This document shows positions 15,710 to 25,407 of a DNA stretch of 64,000 nucleotides, in pieces; position 1 is the first letter of the stretch, and every line of letters starts with the position of its first letter. Made by a program: the position numbers and the translations under genes. This DNA comes from JANXXV01 sp040002435 (GTDB taxonomy: Bacteria > Acidobacteriota > Terriglobia > Bryobacterales > Bryobacteraceae). The notes under the pieces were generated by a model. That model saw only the letters and a program-made list of their open reading frames with translations, had not been told where the DNA came from and did not search any database. The stretch covers positions 1 to 64,000 of the forward strand of contig JBDUEM010000007.1 of assembly GCA_040002435.1 (NCBI GenBank), read 5' to 3'.

Positions 15710-18700
15710 TGTCGGGATTCGCCATCCGAACTCCGTACTTTATCGTTGTACTCTGCCTGATGATCGCCGTGGTCGGTATCAGCAGCATGGCCCGAATGCC
15801 CGTGGATATGTTCCCCACGATGAACATTCCCGTGGTGGTGGTAGCGACGTTCTATTCAGGCATGCCGCCGGAACAGATTGAAACCGACATCACCAGCCGC
15901 TTCGAGCGGTTCTTTACACTGGGCAGCGGTATCGAACACATTGAATCGCGCTCACTTCCCGGTGTCAGTGTGATCAAGGTGTACTTCCAGCCCGGTACGA
16001 ATCCGGATTCGGCGGTTACTACGATCTCCAACCTTGCGATGGCGCAATTGCGGCGCTTGCCGCCCGGCACGCTGCCGCCGGTTGTCTTGAAGTTCGATGC
16101 ATCCAGCCTGCCGGTCTGCCTGGTTACGTTCAAGGGCGAAGGCTTGAACGAAACCGCTCTGCGCGACCTGGCGCAGTTTCAGGTGCGAAATCAGCTTGCC
16201 AGCGTGCCCGGTGCTTCCGTACCGCAGCCGTTCGGCGGCCGCTACCGCCAGATCATGGTCTACGCGGACCCATACAAACTGGAAGCACATCAGCTGAGCC
16301 TGATGGATGTGGTGCGGTCGGTAAACGATTCGAACCTCATTCTTCCGGCGGGCGATGTGCAGATTGGAGCGCTCGACTACAGCATCTACACCAACAGCCA
16401 GCTTCGTAACATTTCCGAGATCAATCAGCTTCCCATCAAGACAGTCGGCGCGGCGCCGGTGCGCATCGGCGATATCGGGACGGCGAAGGATTCGCAGCAG
16501 ATTCAAACGAATGTAGTGCGGGTCGACGGCCAGCGTTCGGTCTATGTACCGGTGTTGAAGCAGGGCGGGGACACGAACACCATCGCCGTTGTAGACGGGA
16601 TCAAAAGCGCGGTGAAGGGGCTAACCGACATTCCGAAGCAACTCGTCAGCACCGTGGTTTTCGATCAGTCGGTTTTTGTGAAAACAGCCATCGAAACGCT
16701 GCTGCATGAAGGCGCCATCGGGCTGTTCCTCACCTCACTGATGATTCTGGTTTTCCTTGGCAGCATGCGCGCGACGGTTGCGGTATTCTTCTCCATCCCG
16801 CTCTCGGCCCTGGCCACGTTTATTGCTCTTTCGCTCGGCGGCAATTCGATCAACAGCATGGTGCTGGGTGGACTGGCGCTGGCGTTTTCGCGGCTAATCG
16901 ACAACTCGGTGGTTGTGCTGGAGAATATTTACCGCCATCTGGAGTTGGGTGAGCCGCCGGAAATAGCGGCGGAGAACGGCGGCCGCGAGGTTGCGCTGCC
17001 TGTGCTTTCGGCCACGCTGACCACGGTGGTGGTGTTCTTCCCGGTGACTTTTCTGTATGGCGTGAGCAAGTTTCTGTTTTCCGCGCTCGCACTGGCCGTG
17101 GTCCTCTCGTTGTTCGCATCGTACGTGGTAGCGCTGACTGTGGTGCCGTTGTTCTGTGCGCGATTCATGAAGGCATCGCACCGCGGAACACCGTCAGATG
17201 AGATGCCTGTCGAGATCAGAAAGCCCAAGCAGAAATGGTCGTTGAACAATCGTTTCAACGTCTGGTTCAACGATCGTTTTGAATCCTTTTTGAGATTCTA
17301 CGACCGCCTGGTAGAGGGCACCCTGCGCAACCCGGCTATGACGCTGGGAATTTTCGGACTGCTGTTTGCGATCAGCCTCGCCCTGTTTCCTCTGCTGGGC
17401 CTGTCGTTCTTCCCGCGCACGGACGCCGGACAGTTTGTGATCAATCTGAAAGCGCCCACTGGAACGCGTCTGGCCGTGACCGAAAACGAGGTGGCGAAGG
17501 TAGAGCAGGTGGTTCGTGACGTCGTCCCGGCTCAGGATCTGGGAATGATCGTCTCCAACATCGGCGCTACGCCCGATTTCTCCGCCATCTACACCAGCAA
17601 TTCGGCCATGCACACCGCCTTCGTGCAAGTAAGTCTGAAAGAAGAACATGCTACCGGAAGTTACGAATACATGGCGCGCGTGAAGCGGAAAATAGCCGCT
17701 GAACTGCCGGAACTCGGCGTCTATTTCCAATCCGGTGGGCTGGTGGACGCCGTGTTGAACCTCGGCCTGCCCGCCCCGATTGACGTTCAGGTGTCTGGGT
17801 CAAACATGGAAAGGAGCTACGAAACGGCTCTTAAACTGGCAGCGAAGATCAAGAAAATCCCCGGTGTGGCCGATACATTCATTCCGCAGGACATCGATTA
17901 TCCCGCGCTACAACTCGACGTGGACCGCACGCGCGCCAGCGAACTTGGTTTGAGCCAGCGTGAGGTGGTGAACAACGTGATCACGGCGCTGACGTCGAAC
18001 CAGATGATCGCGCCGAGTTTCTGGATCGATCCGAAGACGGGCAACGACTACATGCTGACGGTTCAATATCCGGAGCGGCAAATCAAGAATCTGTTGGACC
18101 TGAAGTCGATTCCAATGCGTGCGCCGGGCGGAATCACATCTTCGAGGTTGGATGCCGTGAGCGGCATCACGCGGATCAAATCGCCTACGGAAGTAGACCA
18201 CTACCAACTACGGCGCGTCACCGATATCTACGTCCGGCCGCTGAACGAAGATCTGGGAAAGATTGCGAGTTCCATCGATGAGATCATCGCCGGAACGGAA
18301 GTCCCTGCGGGATTAAAGGTGACTCTTCGCGGAATGGTGCAAGGCATGCGGGCATCGTTCCGGAGCTTTGGGCTGGGTCTTTGCCTGGCGGTGGTGCTGC
18401 TCTACCTGATTCTTGTGGCGCAGTTCCGGTCTTTCGTCGATCCTTTCATTATCCTGCTCGCAGTTCCGCCTGGAATCAGCGGGGTCTTGTTAACTTTGTG
18501 GCTGACCGACACTACATTGAACGTCATGTCGCTGATGGGAATCGTAATGCTGGTTGGTATTGCGGTATCGAACAGCATTTTGATCGTCGAGTTTACGCAC
18601 CACCTGCGCGAAGGGGGAATGGACGTCAAACACGCCGTCGGCATGGCCTGCCGGGTTCGGCTGCGTCCAGTGCTGATGACATCTCTCGCGACCATCATCG

Positions 18701-18855
18701 GACTAATGCCGATGGCATTGAAACTTGGCGCCGGCAGCGAATCGTACGCGCCGCTGGCACGCGCCATCCTGGGCGGACTTGCGGTGTCGGTGGTTTTGAC
18801 GGTTTTCCTTGTTCCTGCCGCATACTTTCTGGTCTATCGCGAGGCACAGGCATGA
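15709..18855 (+). CDS. RND family efflux permease (AcrB-like)
   Basis: 1048 aa, the normal RND size, with 12 predicted membrane segments and two large periplasmic loops (after TM1 and TM7, around residues 35-325 and 560-860). The central TM4 relay reads SRLIDNSVVVLEN: Asp398 is kept, but the second acidic position is Asn399. The TM10 position that is Lys in AcrB is in GIAVSNSILIVEF, where Ser/Asn replaces Ala-Lys. Such variants occur in other RND subfamilies, so this is probably not a classic HAE1 multidrug pump. Substrate is unknown. It is translationally coupled to the adaptor (TAATG) and to the channel gene (ATGA). Confidence 0.93.
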   Translation: MSGFAIRTPYFIVVLCLMIAVVGISSMARMPVDMFPTMNIPVVVVATFYSGMPPEQIETDITSRFERFFTLGSGIEHIESRSLPGVSVIKVYFQPGTNPDSAVTTISNLAMAQLRRLPPGTLPPVVLKFDASSLPVCLVTFKGEGLNETALRDLAQFQVRNQLASVPGASVPQPFGGRYRQIMVYADPYKLEAHQLSLMDVVRSVNDSNLILPAGDVQIGALDYSIYTNSQLRNISEINQLPIKTVGAAPVRIGDIGTAKDSQQIQTNVVRVDGQRSVYVPVLKQGGDTNTIAVVDGIKSAVKGLTDIPKQLVSTVVFDQSVFVKTAIETLLHEGAIGLFLTSLMILVFLGSMRATVAVFFSIPLSALATFIALSLGGNSINSMVLGGLALAFSRLIDNSVVVLENIYRHLELGEPPEIAAENGGREVALPVLSATLTTVVVFFPVTFLYGVSKFLFSALALAVVLSLFASYVVALTVVPLFCARFMKASHRGTPSDEMPVEIRKPKQKWSLNNRFNVWFNDRFESFLRFYDRLVEGTLRNPAMTLGIFGLLFAISLALFPLLGLSFFPRTDAGQFVINLKAPTGTRLAVTENEVAKVEQVVRDVVPAQDLGMIVSNIGATPDFSAIYTSNSAMHTAFVQVSLKEEHATGSYEYMARVKRKIAAELPELGVYFQSGGLVDAVLNLGLPAPIDVQVSGSNMERSYETALKLAAKIKKIPGVADTFIPQDIDYPALQLDVDRTRASELGLSQREVVNNVITALTSNQMIAPSFWIDPKTGNDYMLTVQYPERQIKNLLDLKSIPMRAPGGITSSRLDAVSGITRIKSPTEVDHYQLRRVTDIYVRPLNEDLGKIASSIDEIIAGTEVPAGLKVTLRGMVQGMRASFRSFGLGLCLAVVLLYLILVAQFRSFVDPFIILLAVPPGISGVLLTLWLTDTTLNVMSLMGIVMLVGIAVSNSILIVEFTHHLREGGMDVKHAVGMACRVRLRPVLMTSLATIIGLMPMALKLGAGSESYAPLARAILGGLAVSVVLTVFLVPAAYFLVYREAQA

Positions 18856-20126
18856 GGTTTCGAATCCTTCTTGGTTGTACTCTGGCCTGTAGCGTATTCG
18901 CCCAGGACACCTTGCACCTGACGCTGGCGGAAGCCGAGAAGCTGGCCATTCAGAACAACCCGCAATTCGGCGCCGCTAAGTTGAATGCGGCCGCCTCTTA
19001 CCAGGTACCTTTGGAGCTACGCGCGAACGCGCAGCCCACACTGTTCGGCAGCATCACCGGCGTCGGCGCAGATTCCGGGAGCCGTTTGGCAGCGGGTGGG
19101 CTGAACAATCCCGTGGTCTACAATCGCCTGGGATCCGGTCTATCGGTCACGCAGCTGATCACGGATTTCGGCCGCAACAATAACCTTGTTGAGTCGGCCA
19201 AACTACGCGCCCAGGCTCAGGATCAGGTCACAGAGACAACCCGTGCGCAAATTCTGCTGGCCACGTCGCGTGCCTACTATGCGGTACTTCGGGCAGAGTC
19301 CGTCTTCAAAGTAGCCGAACAGACGGTGGATGCCCGTCAGTTGGTGGTGGACCAGGTAACCGCACTGGCGCAGAGCAGCCTGAAATCGCAGCTGGATGTC
19401 AGCTTCGCCAGCGTCAATCTGGCGGATGCGAAACTGCTGCTGGCCGGAGCGCGCAACGACATTCAGGCGGCACAGACGCAGTTGCTGACGGCGATGGGCA
19501 TCCCTGGACAGAAGTCGGTGACGCTCTCCGAAGAGCCAATGCCGGATTTCCTCCCCGATCAGGTAGCACCCTTGGTTCAGGACGCGTTGCAAAAGCGTCC
19601 GGAGATGGCGAATATCCATTTAGAGCAAAGTGCGGCAGAACGCTTCGCACAAGCTGAGCGAGCCCTGCAATATCCAACCATTGGTCTCTTTGGAACGGCG
19701 GGCTTTGTACCGGCGGGGCAGGAAGTGCTGCCGGGCCGCTATGGCGCGGTAGGTGTCAATGTGAATGTACCGGTCTTCAACGGAGGCCTCTTTAAGGCAC
19801 GCCGAACCGAGGCTGATTATCGTGCGAAAGCAGTCGCGCAAAACGGGAACGACCTGGCAAACCGCATCGCGCGGGATGTGAAGGTTGCGTATTTGAATGC
19901 ATCCACTGCCTTTGAGAGGGTAGGGCTGACAGCGCAATTGCTGGAACAGGCCAAACTGGCGCTCGACTTGGCGCAGAGTCGCTACGACCTCGGATTGAGT
20001 TCCATCATCGAACTGAGTCAGGCGCAGTTGAATCTGACTTCAGCGCAGATCGTCGCGGCCAGCTCGAAGTACGACTACCAGTCGCAGCGCGCCGTCCTCG
20101 CCTTTGAAACCGGAGAGTTGCGGTAA
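18852..20126 (+). CDS. TolC-family outer membrane efflux protein
   Basis: 424 aa from the ATG at 18852, which overlaps the permease stop by 4 bp. The longer open frame upstream is only the shifted permease sequence. A signal peptide (LLGCTLACSVFAQ) precedes two outer-membrane efflux repeats: LTLAEAEKLAIQNNPQ near the start and coiled segments around residues 130-200 and 340-420 (LAQSRYDLGLSSIIELSQAQL). It forms the exit duct of the RND complex encoded upstream. Confidence 0.93.
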   Translation: MRFRILLGCTLACSVFAQDTLHLTLAEAEKLAIQNNPQFGAAKLNAAASYQVPLELRANAQPTLFGSITGVGADSGSRLAAGGLNNPVVYNRLGSGLSVTQLITDFGRNNNLVESAKLRAQAQDQVTETTRAQILLATSRAYYAVLRAESVFKVAEQTVDARQLVVDQVTALAQSSLKSQLDVSFASVNLADAKLLLAGARNDIQAAQTQLLTAMGIPGQKSVTLSEEPMPDFLPDQVAPLVQDALQKRPEMANIHLEQSAAERFAQAERALQYPTIGLFGTAGFVPAGQEVLPGRYGAVGVNVNVPVFNGGLFKARRTEADYRAKAVAQNGNDLANRIARDVKVAYLNASTAFERVGLTAQLLEQAKLALDLAQSRYDLGLSSIIELSQAQLNLTSAQIVAASSKYDYQSQRAVLAFETGELR

Positions 20127-20564
20127 ATGTTTGAGTTCTTCAAGTCCCGAATTGCAGCAGCCGCAAGGGGTGACTCCATTCCCGTTCTGGGCATTCTTTC
20201 TTCCGAGGCGGACCGCTCCATGTTGAAACTTGCGGCTAGTCAGCGAATCGATTGGGAGCCGGTAGTGGTAGGAAGTTGGGATGCCGCGGCTGCGCTATTG
20301 GAGAAGACCCGGTTCTGCGTGATCGTCTGCGATCGGGATTTAGAAGGGCGCGATTGGCGGGTCAATGTACGCGAGTTGGCACAGCTCTCGCCGTGTATTC
20401 TGCTCGCCTCCTCCGGGTTTGACGGGGCTTTGTGGCAGGAAGTGGTGCAGTACGGCGGGCACGACGTGCTTGCCAAACCACTAGAGGAACGGCGCGTCCT
20501 GAAGACCATTGACCAGGCGCTGCGCTATACAGCAACAACAGCGCATGCGTCGGCTAAGAAATAA
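20127..20564 (+). CDS. Receiver-domain-like protein at end of RND operon
   Basis: 145 aa, starting directly after the TolC stop with no gap. The fold pattern is a CheY-like receiver: a central CDRDLEGRDW in the phosphoacceptor region, a Ser pair after the fourth strand (LLASSG) and the conserved Lys in DVLAKPLEE. The acidic pair normally found near the N-terminus is weak (LSSEADRSM), so phosphorylation ability is doubtful. No output domain is present. It could act as a regulator linked to the efflux operon. Its last 11 bp overlap the end of the opposing NarL-type regulator. Confidence 0.7.
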   Translation: MFEFFKSRIAAAARGDSIPVLGILSSEADRSMLKLAASQRIDWEPVVVGSWDAAAALLEKTRFCVIVCDRDLEGRDWRVNVRELAQLSPCILLASSGFDGALWQEVVQYGGHDVLAKPLEERRVLKTIDQALRYTATTAHASAKK

Positions 20565-21204
20565 CCCCTTTGCGCACCGCGTAGAGGATCAACTCCGGCG
20601 TCCCGTGCAGATTCAACTTCTGCAGGATATTGCTGCGGTGAGTTTCCACCGTGTAAAGGCTCAAATTCAAGATGGTCGCCGTTTCCTTGTTCGACTTACC
20701 TTCCGCCAGAAGCTGCAGCACTTCCCGTTCCCGGGCCGTCAGCAGTTCGTAGCTGTCCTCCACGCCGCGCTGCTGCAGTTGCCGCATGTAGTCTTCCACC
20801 ATCATCTTGCTGATGGCCGGGCTGAAGAACGCCTTGCCGTCGTGGACGGCGCGGATCGCGTTGATCAGATCCGCTTCCGGTGAGTCCTTCAGCAGGTAAC
20901 CTCGCGCTCCTGACTTCAAAGCGCGCAGGACGTAACTCTCATCGGAATGCATACTCAGAATGACCACCGCCGTGTCCGGCCGCTTCGTGGTGATATGACG
21001 CGTGGCTTCGATCCCGTTGAGATTCGGCATGGCGATGTCGATGACGGCCACGTCGGGAGAGTGCGTTTCGGCGAGTTCTATGGCTTGCCGTCCGTCGCCC
21101 GCCTCGGCCACCACCTGGAAGCCGCCTTGCCGCTCCAGCAGGACACGCAGGCCGGACCGCATCACCACGTGGTCATCGGCCAGAAGAATGCGAATCGAAT
21201 TCAT
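20554..21204 (-). CDS. NarL/FixJ-type response regulator
   Basis: 216 aa. The receiver domain has ADD at 9-11, phosphoacceptor Asp56 (VIDIAMPN), a Ser switch (ILSMHSDE) and Lys in YLLKDSP. The C-terminal LuxR helix-turn-helix is typical (LTAREREVLQLLAEGKSNKE...). It is the partner of the upstream histidine kinase, whose stop overlaps its start by 4 bp. Targets are unknown; the divergent sulfatase gene is one candidate. Confidence 0.93.
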   Translation of the reverse strand: MNSIRILLADDHVVMRSGLRVLLERQGGFQVVAEAGDGRQAIELAETHSPDVAVIDIAMPNLNGIEATRHITTKRPDTAVVILSMHSDESYVLRALKSGARGYLLKDSPEADLINAIRAVHDGKAFFSPAISKMMVEDYMRQLQQRGVEDSYELLTAREREVLQLLAEGKSNKETATILNLSLYTVETHRSNILQKLNLHGTPELILYAVRKGVIS

Positions 21205-22517
21205 GTGTTCGGTAGTTCCAAAGGCAGTGAAATGGCAATCAACGTCCCGCGCCCCGGCTCCGAATCGAGCTCGAAGGTACCTCCCAAATGCGTCACGCGT
21301 TCCTCCATGCCAAGCAATCCCAGCCCGCGATGCAAATCCGGACGAAAGCCGCCGCCGTCATCTTGTATGGATAACATGAGGTGCTCCCTCCCTTGCCTCG
21401 CGATGATGCGCACCGTGTTCGCCGCGGCGTGGCGGGCGCAATTGTTCAGCGCCTCCTGCACCACACGGTAGACGCAGGTCTTGTACTGCTCCGGCAATTC
21501 GTCGGACACATTTTCCACCGCGATATCCACCTGCATGCCAGTGCGTTTGGAAACTTCACGCGCCTGCCACTGCAGGGCCGGTACCAGGCCCAGATCATCC
21601 AGCATGCTGGGACGCAAGAGTAAGGTGATGTTACGGACGACGCGCACGCTATCTTCGGCCAGCCTGCGGATCCCTTCCACATGCGGCTTCAATTCCGCGC
21701 CGGCCGATGGAGGGATGGCGGCTGACAAGTTACTCAGTCCTACCAGCAGCGCCGAGAGAGACTGCCCCACTTCGTCGTGCAGTTCCCGCGAGATGGATCT
21801 TCGTTCGGTTTCCTGCGCTTCCACCAACCTCGCCGAGAGTTCCTGCAGTTCACTCCGCGCCTGGATGGATTCGCGCTCCAGCCGCAGAATTTTTCGCGCG
21901 CTGAAACCTGCCAGCGCCAGACCGAGCCCAAGGGTGACGAACACGGTGCTTGCCAGCCGCAGTTGGAATTGAGTAAAAAGACTCGCCACCTGGGTGCTGC
22001 CGCTGTTCAACTGCCGTTCGTTGACCGCCGCGATCTGATCGGCGATGCTCAACATCGCCATCCGGCGCGGCAGCACTTCATCGCGCAGGAATTCATAACC
22101 CTTCCGCCGGCGTTGTTCCACATCCCACTGCAGCGCAGGTTCCAATACCTTCCAATATTCCGCGAGCTCCTGCTGCAGAGTCTGATACGGCTGGGTTTCG
22201 TCCGCACTCAACATGACGGAGTAGGACCGCAGCGCCGCATCCATATCCCGCCGGGTTTTTTCCAGGCTGGTGCGATGCTTCACGGCGTTCTGCGGTTCCG
22301 GCTCCAAAATGTAGTCGCGCACGTAGGTACCCGAAAGATAGACGTCGGAGCGGATTTGATTGAGCACGCGGTTGCGATTCAGGAAGTCCTGGCGGATGAC
22401 TTCATTCCTGCGCTGAATCCCGCGGAGGAGTCGCATGGCGTCGACGCCTGCGAAAGTCATCAGCACCAGCAAGCCGCCGAAACCGGAGATGACGATAAAT
22501 CGGGAGCTGCGCCACAT
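21201..22517 (-). CDS. NarL-family sensor histidine kinase
   Basis: 438 aa. TM1 is at about 8-28, then a helical sensor region of about 155 residues resembling four-helix-bundle/CHASE3-type sensors (NRNRVLNQIRSDVYLSGTYV...), and TM2 at about 188-206. The dimerisation/phosphoacceptor block SISRELHDEVGQ (His247) is of the HisKA_3 type. The ATPase domain keeps the N box (EALNNCARHAAA) and G boxes (DDGGGF, GLGLLGMEERV, GRGTLI). It is co-transcribed with the response regulator. Its start lies 15 bp from the sulfatase start on the other strand. Confidence 0.92.
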   Translation of the reverse strand: MWRSSRFIVISGFGGLLVLMTFAGVDAMRLLRGIQRRNEVIRQDFLNRNRVLNQIRSDVYLSGTYVRDYILEPEPQNAVKHRTSLEKTRRDMDAALRSYSVMLSADETQPYQTLQQELAEYWKVLEPALQWDVEQRRRKGYEFLRDEVLPRRMAMLSIADQIAAVNERQLNSGSTQVASLFTQFQLRLASTVFVTLGLGLALAGFSARKILRLERESIQARSELQELSARLVEAQETERRSISRELHDEVGQSLSALLVGLSNLSAAIPPSAGAELKPHVEGIRRLAEDSVRVVRNITLLLRPSMLDDLGLVPALQWQAREVSKRTGMQVDIAVENVSDELPEQYKTCVYRVVQEALNNCARHAAANTVRIIARQGREHLMLSIQDDGGGFRPDLHRGLGLLGMEERVTHLGGTFELDSEPGRGTLIAISLPLELPNT

Positions 22518-22532
22518 CTGCTTCTATATCGT

Positions 22533-24080
22533 ATGATGCGAAACATGAACAGGCGTATGTTTCTCGGCGGCGTTATGGGTATGGCGGCGGCGCGGGGGGT
22601 GCAGCGGAAGCCCCCGAACATCTTGCTTGTATTCTCTGACGATCATGCGTTCCAGGCGATTTCCGCTTACGGCCGCGGTCTGAATCGTACGCCGAATATT
22701 GACCGCATCGGGCGCGAAGGCATGCGCTTCGACAATTGCCTGGTGACGAACTCTATTTGCGCGCCCAGCCGCGCGGTGGTGCTGACGGGCAAGTACAGCC
22801 ACTTGAATGGACTGATTGATAACCGCCAAACCTTCAACGGCGCACAGCAGACAATGCCGAAGCTTTTGCAGGCAGCAGGCTATCAGACCGCGATCATCGG
22901 TAAGTGGCATCTGAAGTCCGATCCCACGGGTTTCGATCACTGGGAAGTGCTGCCGGGACAGGGCAACTACTACAACCCCGACTTCCTCACTGCGGCGGGA
23001 AAGCACCGGCGCGAGGGGTATGTCACGGATCTGATCACCGATCTGTCGCTCGAATGGTTGACGAAGGGCCGCGATCCCAACAAGCCGTTCCTGCTGATGT
23101 GCCAGCACAAGGCGCCGCATCGTAACTGGATGCCGGCGCCCGAAAAACTGGAGATGTATTCCGACGTCAAAATTCCGGAGCCGCCCAGCTTGTTCGACGA
23201 TTACGAAAATCGCGCTTCCCCGGCTCATAACCAGGAGATGGAGATCGGCCGCCATATGACGGCGATGGCCGACCTGAAGATCGTGCCCCCATCGCCTCCC
23301 GCGGACTCGCCCGATTACCAGCACTATCTCGGCGAATACAACCGGATGAACCCGGACCAGAAGCGGATGTGGGATGCCTCCTACCGGCCCCGCAACGAGG
23401 CCTTCTTTAAGGCCAATCCACAAGGCAGGGACCTTGTGCGCTGGAAGTATCAACGTTACATGCAGGATTATCTGCGTTGCATCGCCAGTGTGGACGACAG
23501 CGTCGGCCGTCTTCTGCGTCACCTCGATGCCGCGAATCTGGCCGGCAATACGGTGGTGGTTTATGCGTCCGACCAGGGCTTCTATCTGGGCGAACACGGC
23601 TGGTTCGACAAGCGGTGGATGTATGAGGAATCGCTTCGTACGCCTTTATTGGTCAGGTGGCCGGGAGTCACTGCCCCAGGTTCGGTATGTGCCAGCATGA
23701 CCGCGAACCTCGATTTTCCAGAGACGTTTCTGGAGGCGGCAGGTGCTCCTGTGCCGGCCGATATGCAGGGCAGTTCCCTGGTTCCCCTGCTTCGGGGACA
23801 GACCCCGGCAACCTGGCGCAAGTCGTTTTACTACCATTACTACGAAAAAGCGGAACACAACGTGGCCCGGCACTATGGCGTGCGGACGGACCGCTACACG
23901 CTGGTGCATTACTACGAGTCGAATGAGTGGGAGTTGTTCGACCGCCAGAAAGATCCGCAGGAGATGCGGAGCGTGTACACCGATGCCGGCTACGCCGCGG
24001 TCACGGCCGAGTTGAAGGCCGAACTTAGCCGCTTGCGCCGGGAACTAAAACTGCCGGAAACAGATCCCGATAAGCAATAG
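22533..24080 (+). CDS. Exported sulfatase (arylsulfatase family)
   Basis: 515 aa from the ATG at 22533; ATGs at 22536 and 22545 are alternatives and none has a clear ribosome site. A Tat-like signal (NRRMFLGGVMG) is present. The sulfatase signature CAPSR (Cys76) would be converted to formylglycine, and the metal-site DD is at 36-37 (LVFSDDH). Other hallmarks are GKWHLK, YASDQGFYLGEHGWFDKRWMYEE and a C-terminal DUF4976-like tail (NEWELFDRQKDPQEM). It removes sulfate from a carbohydrate or aryl ester. No sulfatase-maturating enzyme is in the window. The frame open to 21777 is antisense to the kinase. Confidence 0.9.
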   Translation: MMRNMNRRMFLGGVMGMAAARGVQRKPPNILLVFSDDHAFQAISAYGRGLNRTPNIDRIGREGMRFDNCLVTNSICAPSRAVVLTGKYSHLNGLIDNRQTFNGAQQTMPKLLQAAGYQTAIIGKWHLKSDPTGFDHWEVLPGQGNYYNPDFLTAAGKHRREGYVTDLITDLSLEWLTKGRDPNKPFLLMCQHKAPHRNWMPAPEKLEMYSDVKIPEPPSLFDDYENRASPAHNQEMEIGRHMTAMADLKIVPPSPPADSPDYQHYLGEYNRMNPDQKRMWDASYRPRNEAFFKANPQGRDLVRWKYQRYMQDYLRCIASVDDSVGRLLRHLDAANLAGNTVVVYASDQGFYLGEHGWFDKRWMYEESLRTPLLVRWPGVTAPGSVCASMTANLDFPETFLEAAGAPVPADMQGSSLVPLLRGQTPATWRKSFYYHYYEKAEHNVARHYGVRTDRYTLVHYYESNEWELFDRQKDPQEMRSVYTDAGYAAVTAELKAELSRLRRELKLPETDPDKQ

Positions 24081-24111
24081 GGGATGGCCGATTCGGTCCG
24101 GCATATTCCCC
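24080..24111 (+). other. Hairpin after the sulfatase stop
   Basis: GGGGA (24080-24084) pairs with TCCCC (24107-24111), and an inner GCCG/CGGC stem is possible. There is no U-tract, so it may be a structured 3' end rather than an intrinsic terminator. Confidence 0.35.
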
Positions 24112-24205
24112 AAGGGTCGGTAGCCCAGAGGATTCCTTTGGTTTTTCCAACAGTTTTAGGTTCATGCTGGAACTACGGCGCGCGTAAACGCCGCCCGGAA
24201 CTCTT

Positions 24206-25405
24206 ATGGCGCTGAAAAAGACCTGCGAAACAGTAGGGCGAAGGAAACAGCAGGGTGGCTACACGCTCGTCCTATTCTCGCTCTCGCTCCTCGTAATGTT
24301 GGGAATGTTGGGCCTCGTCCTGGACGTAGGGCGAATGTTCATTGCCATGAACGAATTACAGACTTATGTGGATGCTGCCGCACTGGCGGCAGTCAGGCAG
24401 TTAGACGGTTCCACGACTGGGATTCTTAACGCGCACGCTCTGACACAATACGGACCGTTGGGGACTCCGTCAAGCACTACAAACCGGATGAACTTTTCGA
24501 CCGTTGCGGTTAATCAGGTTTCGACAAACCCGCTCACGCAAGCTGCGACTCTGAGCCAGGTGACCGACAGCTACGCCAGGACGTTTGGCGGAACCTACGA
24601 CACCTACGGAACGGGCCAGACGACATCGCTCAGCAACACGTACCGGTTTATCAAGGTGACCGCCTCCGTGAGTCTGCCCATGACCCTCATGAGGGTATTG
24701 CCCGGCGTACCTGCCGATCAGATCCTGACCGCCAGTGCGACTGGGGGCCAATCAGCGATCCCCGGCACGCAGATCACGAGCGGCATACAGCCGTTCGGTC
24801 CGGATGCGCATACGGCGTCCGACACCCATAACTTCGGATTCCTCGTGAATACTTCCTACACGTTGAAATGGGGGAACGGAAATACGACGTCCTGCGCCGG
24901 CGACGCAGGCTTCAATCCCGGAAACGCGCCGAGCGCACACGGGTTTATGGATCTTGGGCAAGGCAATTCCAACAGCGCTCTTCGCGACGCGATCATGAAC
25001 GGAGTGGTGCCTCCTCCCATCACTGTCGGCCAGACGACGCTTAGTGACGTACCCGGAAATCGGGGCAGTTCCATCTTCACTACGGTCGCCGAGCGGGCGA
25101 ATCAGGATCTTGACCAGACATCGCTGACCGTGGCGGCCTACCAGGCGTCCTTACTCGCCGGAACGGCTAATGGACGGCGCGTCATGACTGTACCGGTCAT
25201 CGATCCGAACTCCTACACAGGCAACGGAAGCAACCGGAGCGGAGTGGTGATCGGGTTCGCCAATTTCCTCTTGGATCCGGGCAGCACCATCAGCGGCAGC
25301 TCCGGGCCGTTTTGCGGAACATATATGGGGCCAGCGAATCTCTCAGGCTTGTCCTCCGGCGGTACCGACGGAACCGTGGCGTACAGGACAATACTATTCA
25401 AGTGA
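24206..25405 (+). CDS. TadG-like pilus-assembly-type membrane protein
   Basis: 399 aa. A basic N-terminus (KKTCETVGRRKQQ) and one hydrophobic segment (about 19-45, GGYTLVLFSLSLLVMLGMLG) are followed by AMNELQTYVDAAALAAVRQLDG, the TadE/TadG-like pseudopilin signature. The rest is Ser/Thr/Gly-rich and probably extracytoplasmic. Two similar short proteins follow directly. The protein is likely minor-pilin-like or an envelope protein of a Tad-type system, but no Tad ATPase, secretin or prepilin peptidase is in the window. Confidence 0.78.
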   Translation: MALKKTCETVGRRKQQGGYTLVLFSLSLLVMLGMLGLVLDVGRMFIAMNELQTYVDAAALAAVRQLDGSTTGILNAHALTQYGPLGTPSSTTNRMNFSTVAVNQVSTNPLTQAATLSQVTDSYARTFGGTYDTYGTGQTTSLSNTYRFIKVTASVSLPMTLMRVLPGVPADQILTASATGGQSAIPGTQITSGIQPFGPDAHTASDTHNFGFLVNTSYTLKWGNGNTTSCAGDAGFNPGNAPSAHGFMDLGQGNSNSALRDAIMNGVVPPPITVGQTTLSDVPGNRGSSIFTTVAERANQDLDQTSLTVAAYQASLLAGTANGRRVMTVPVIDPNSYTGNGSNRSGVVIGFANFLLDPGSTISGSSGPFCGTYMGPANLSGLSSGGTDGTVAYRTILFK

Positions 25406-25407
25406 CG

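Noticed and set aside
22524..23597. 357-residue minus-strand frame antisense to the sulfatase
   Set aside because: The sulfatase on the other strand has the complete signature and metal residues.
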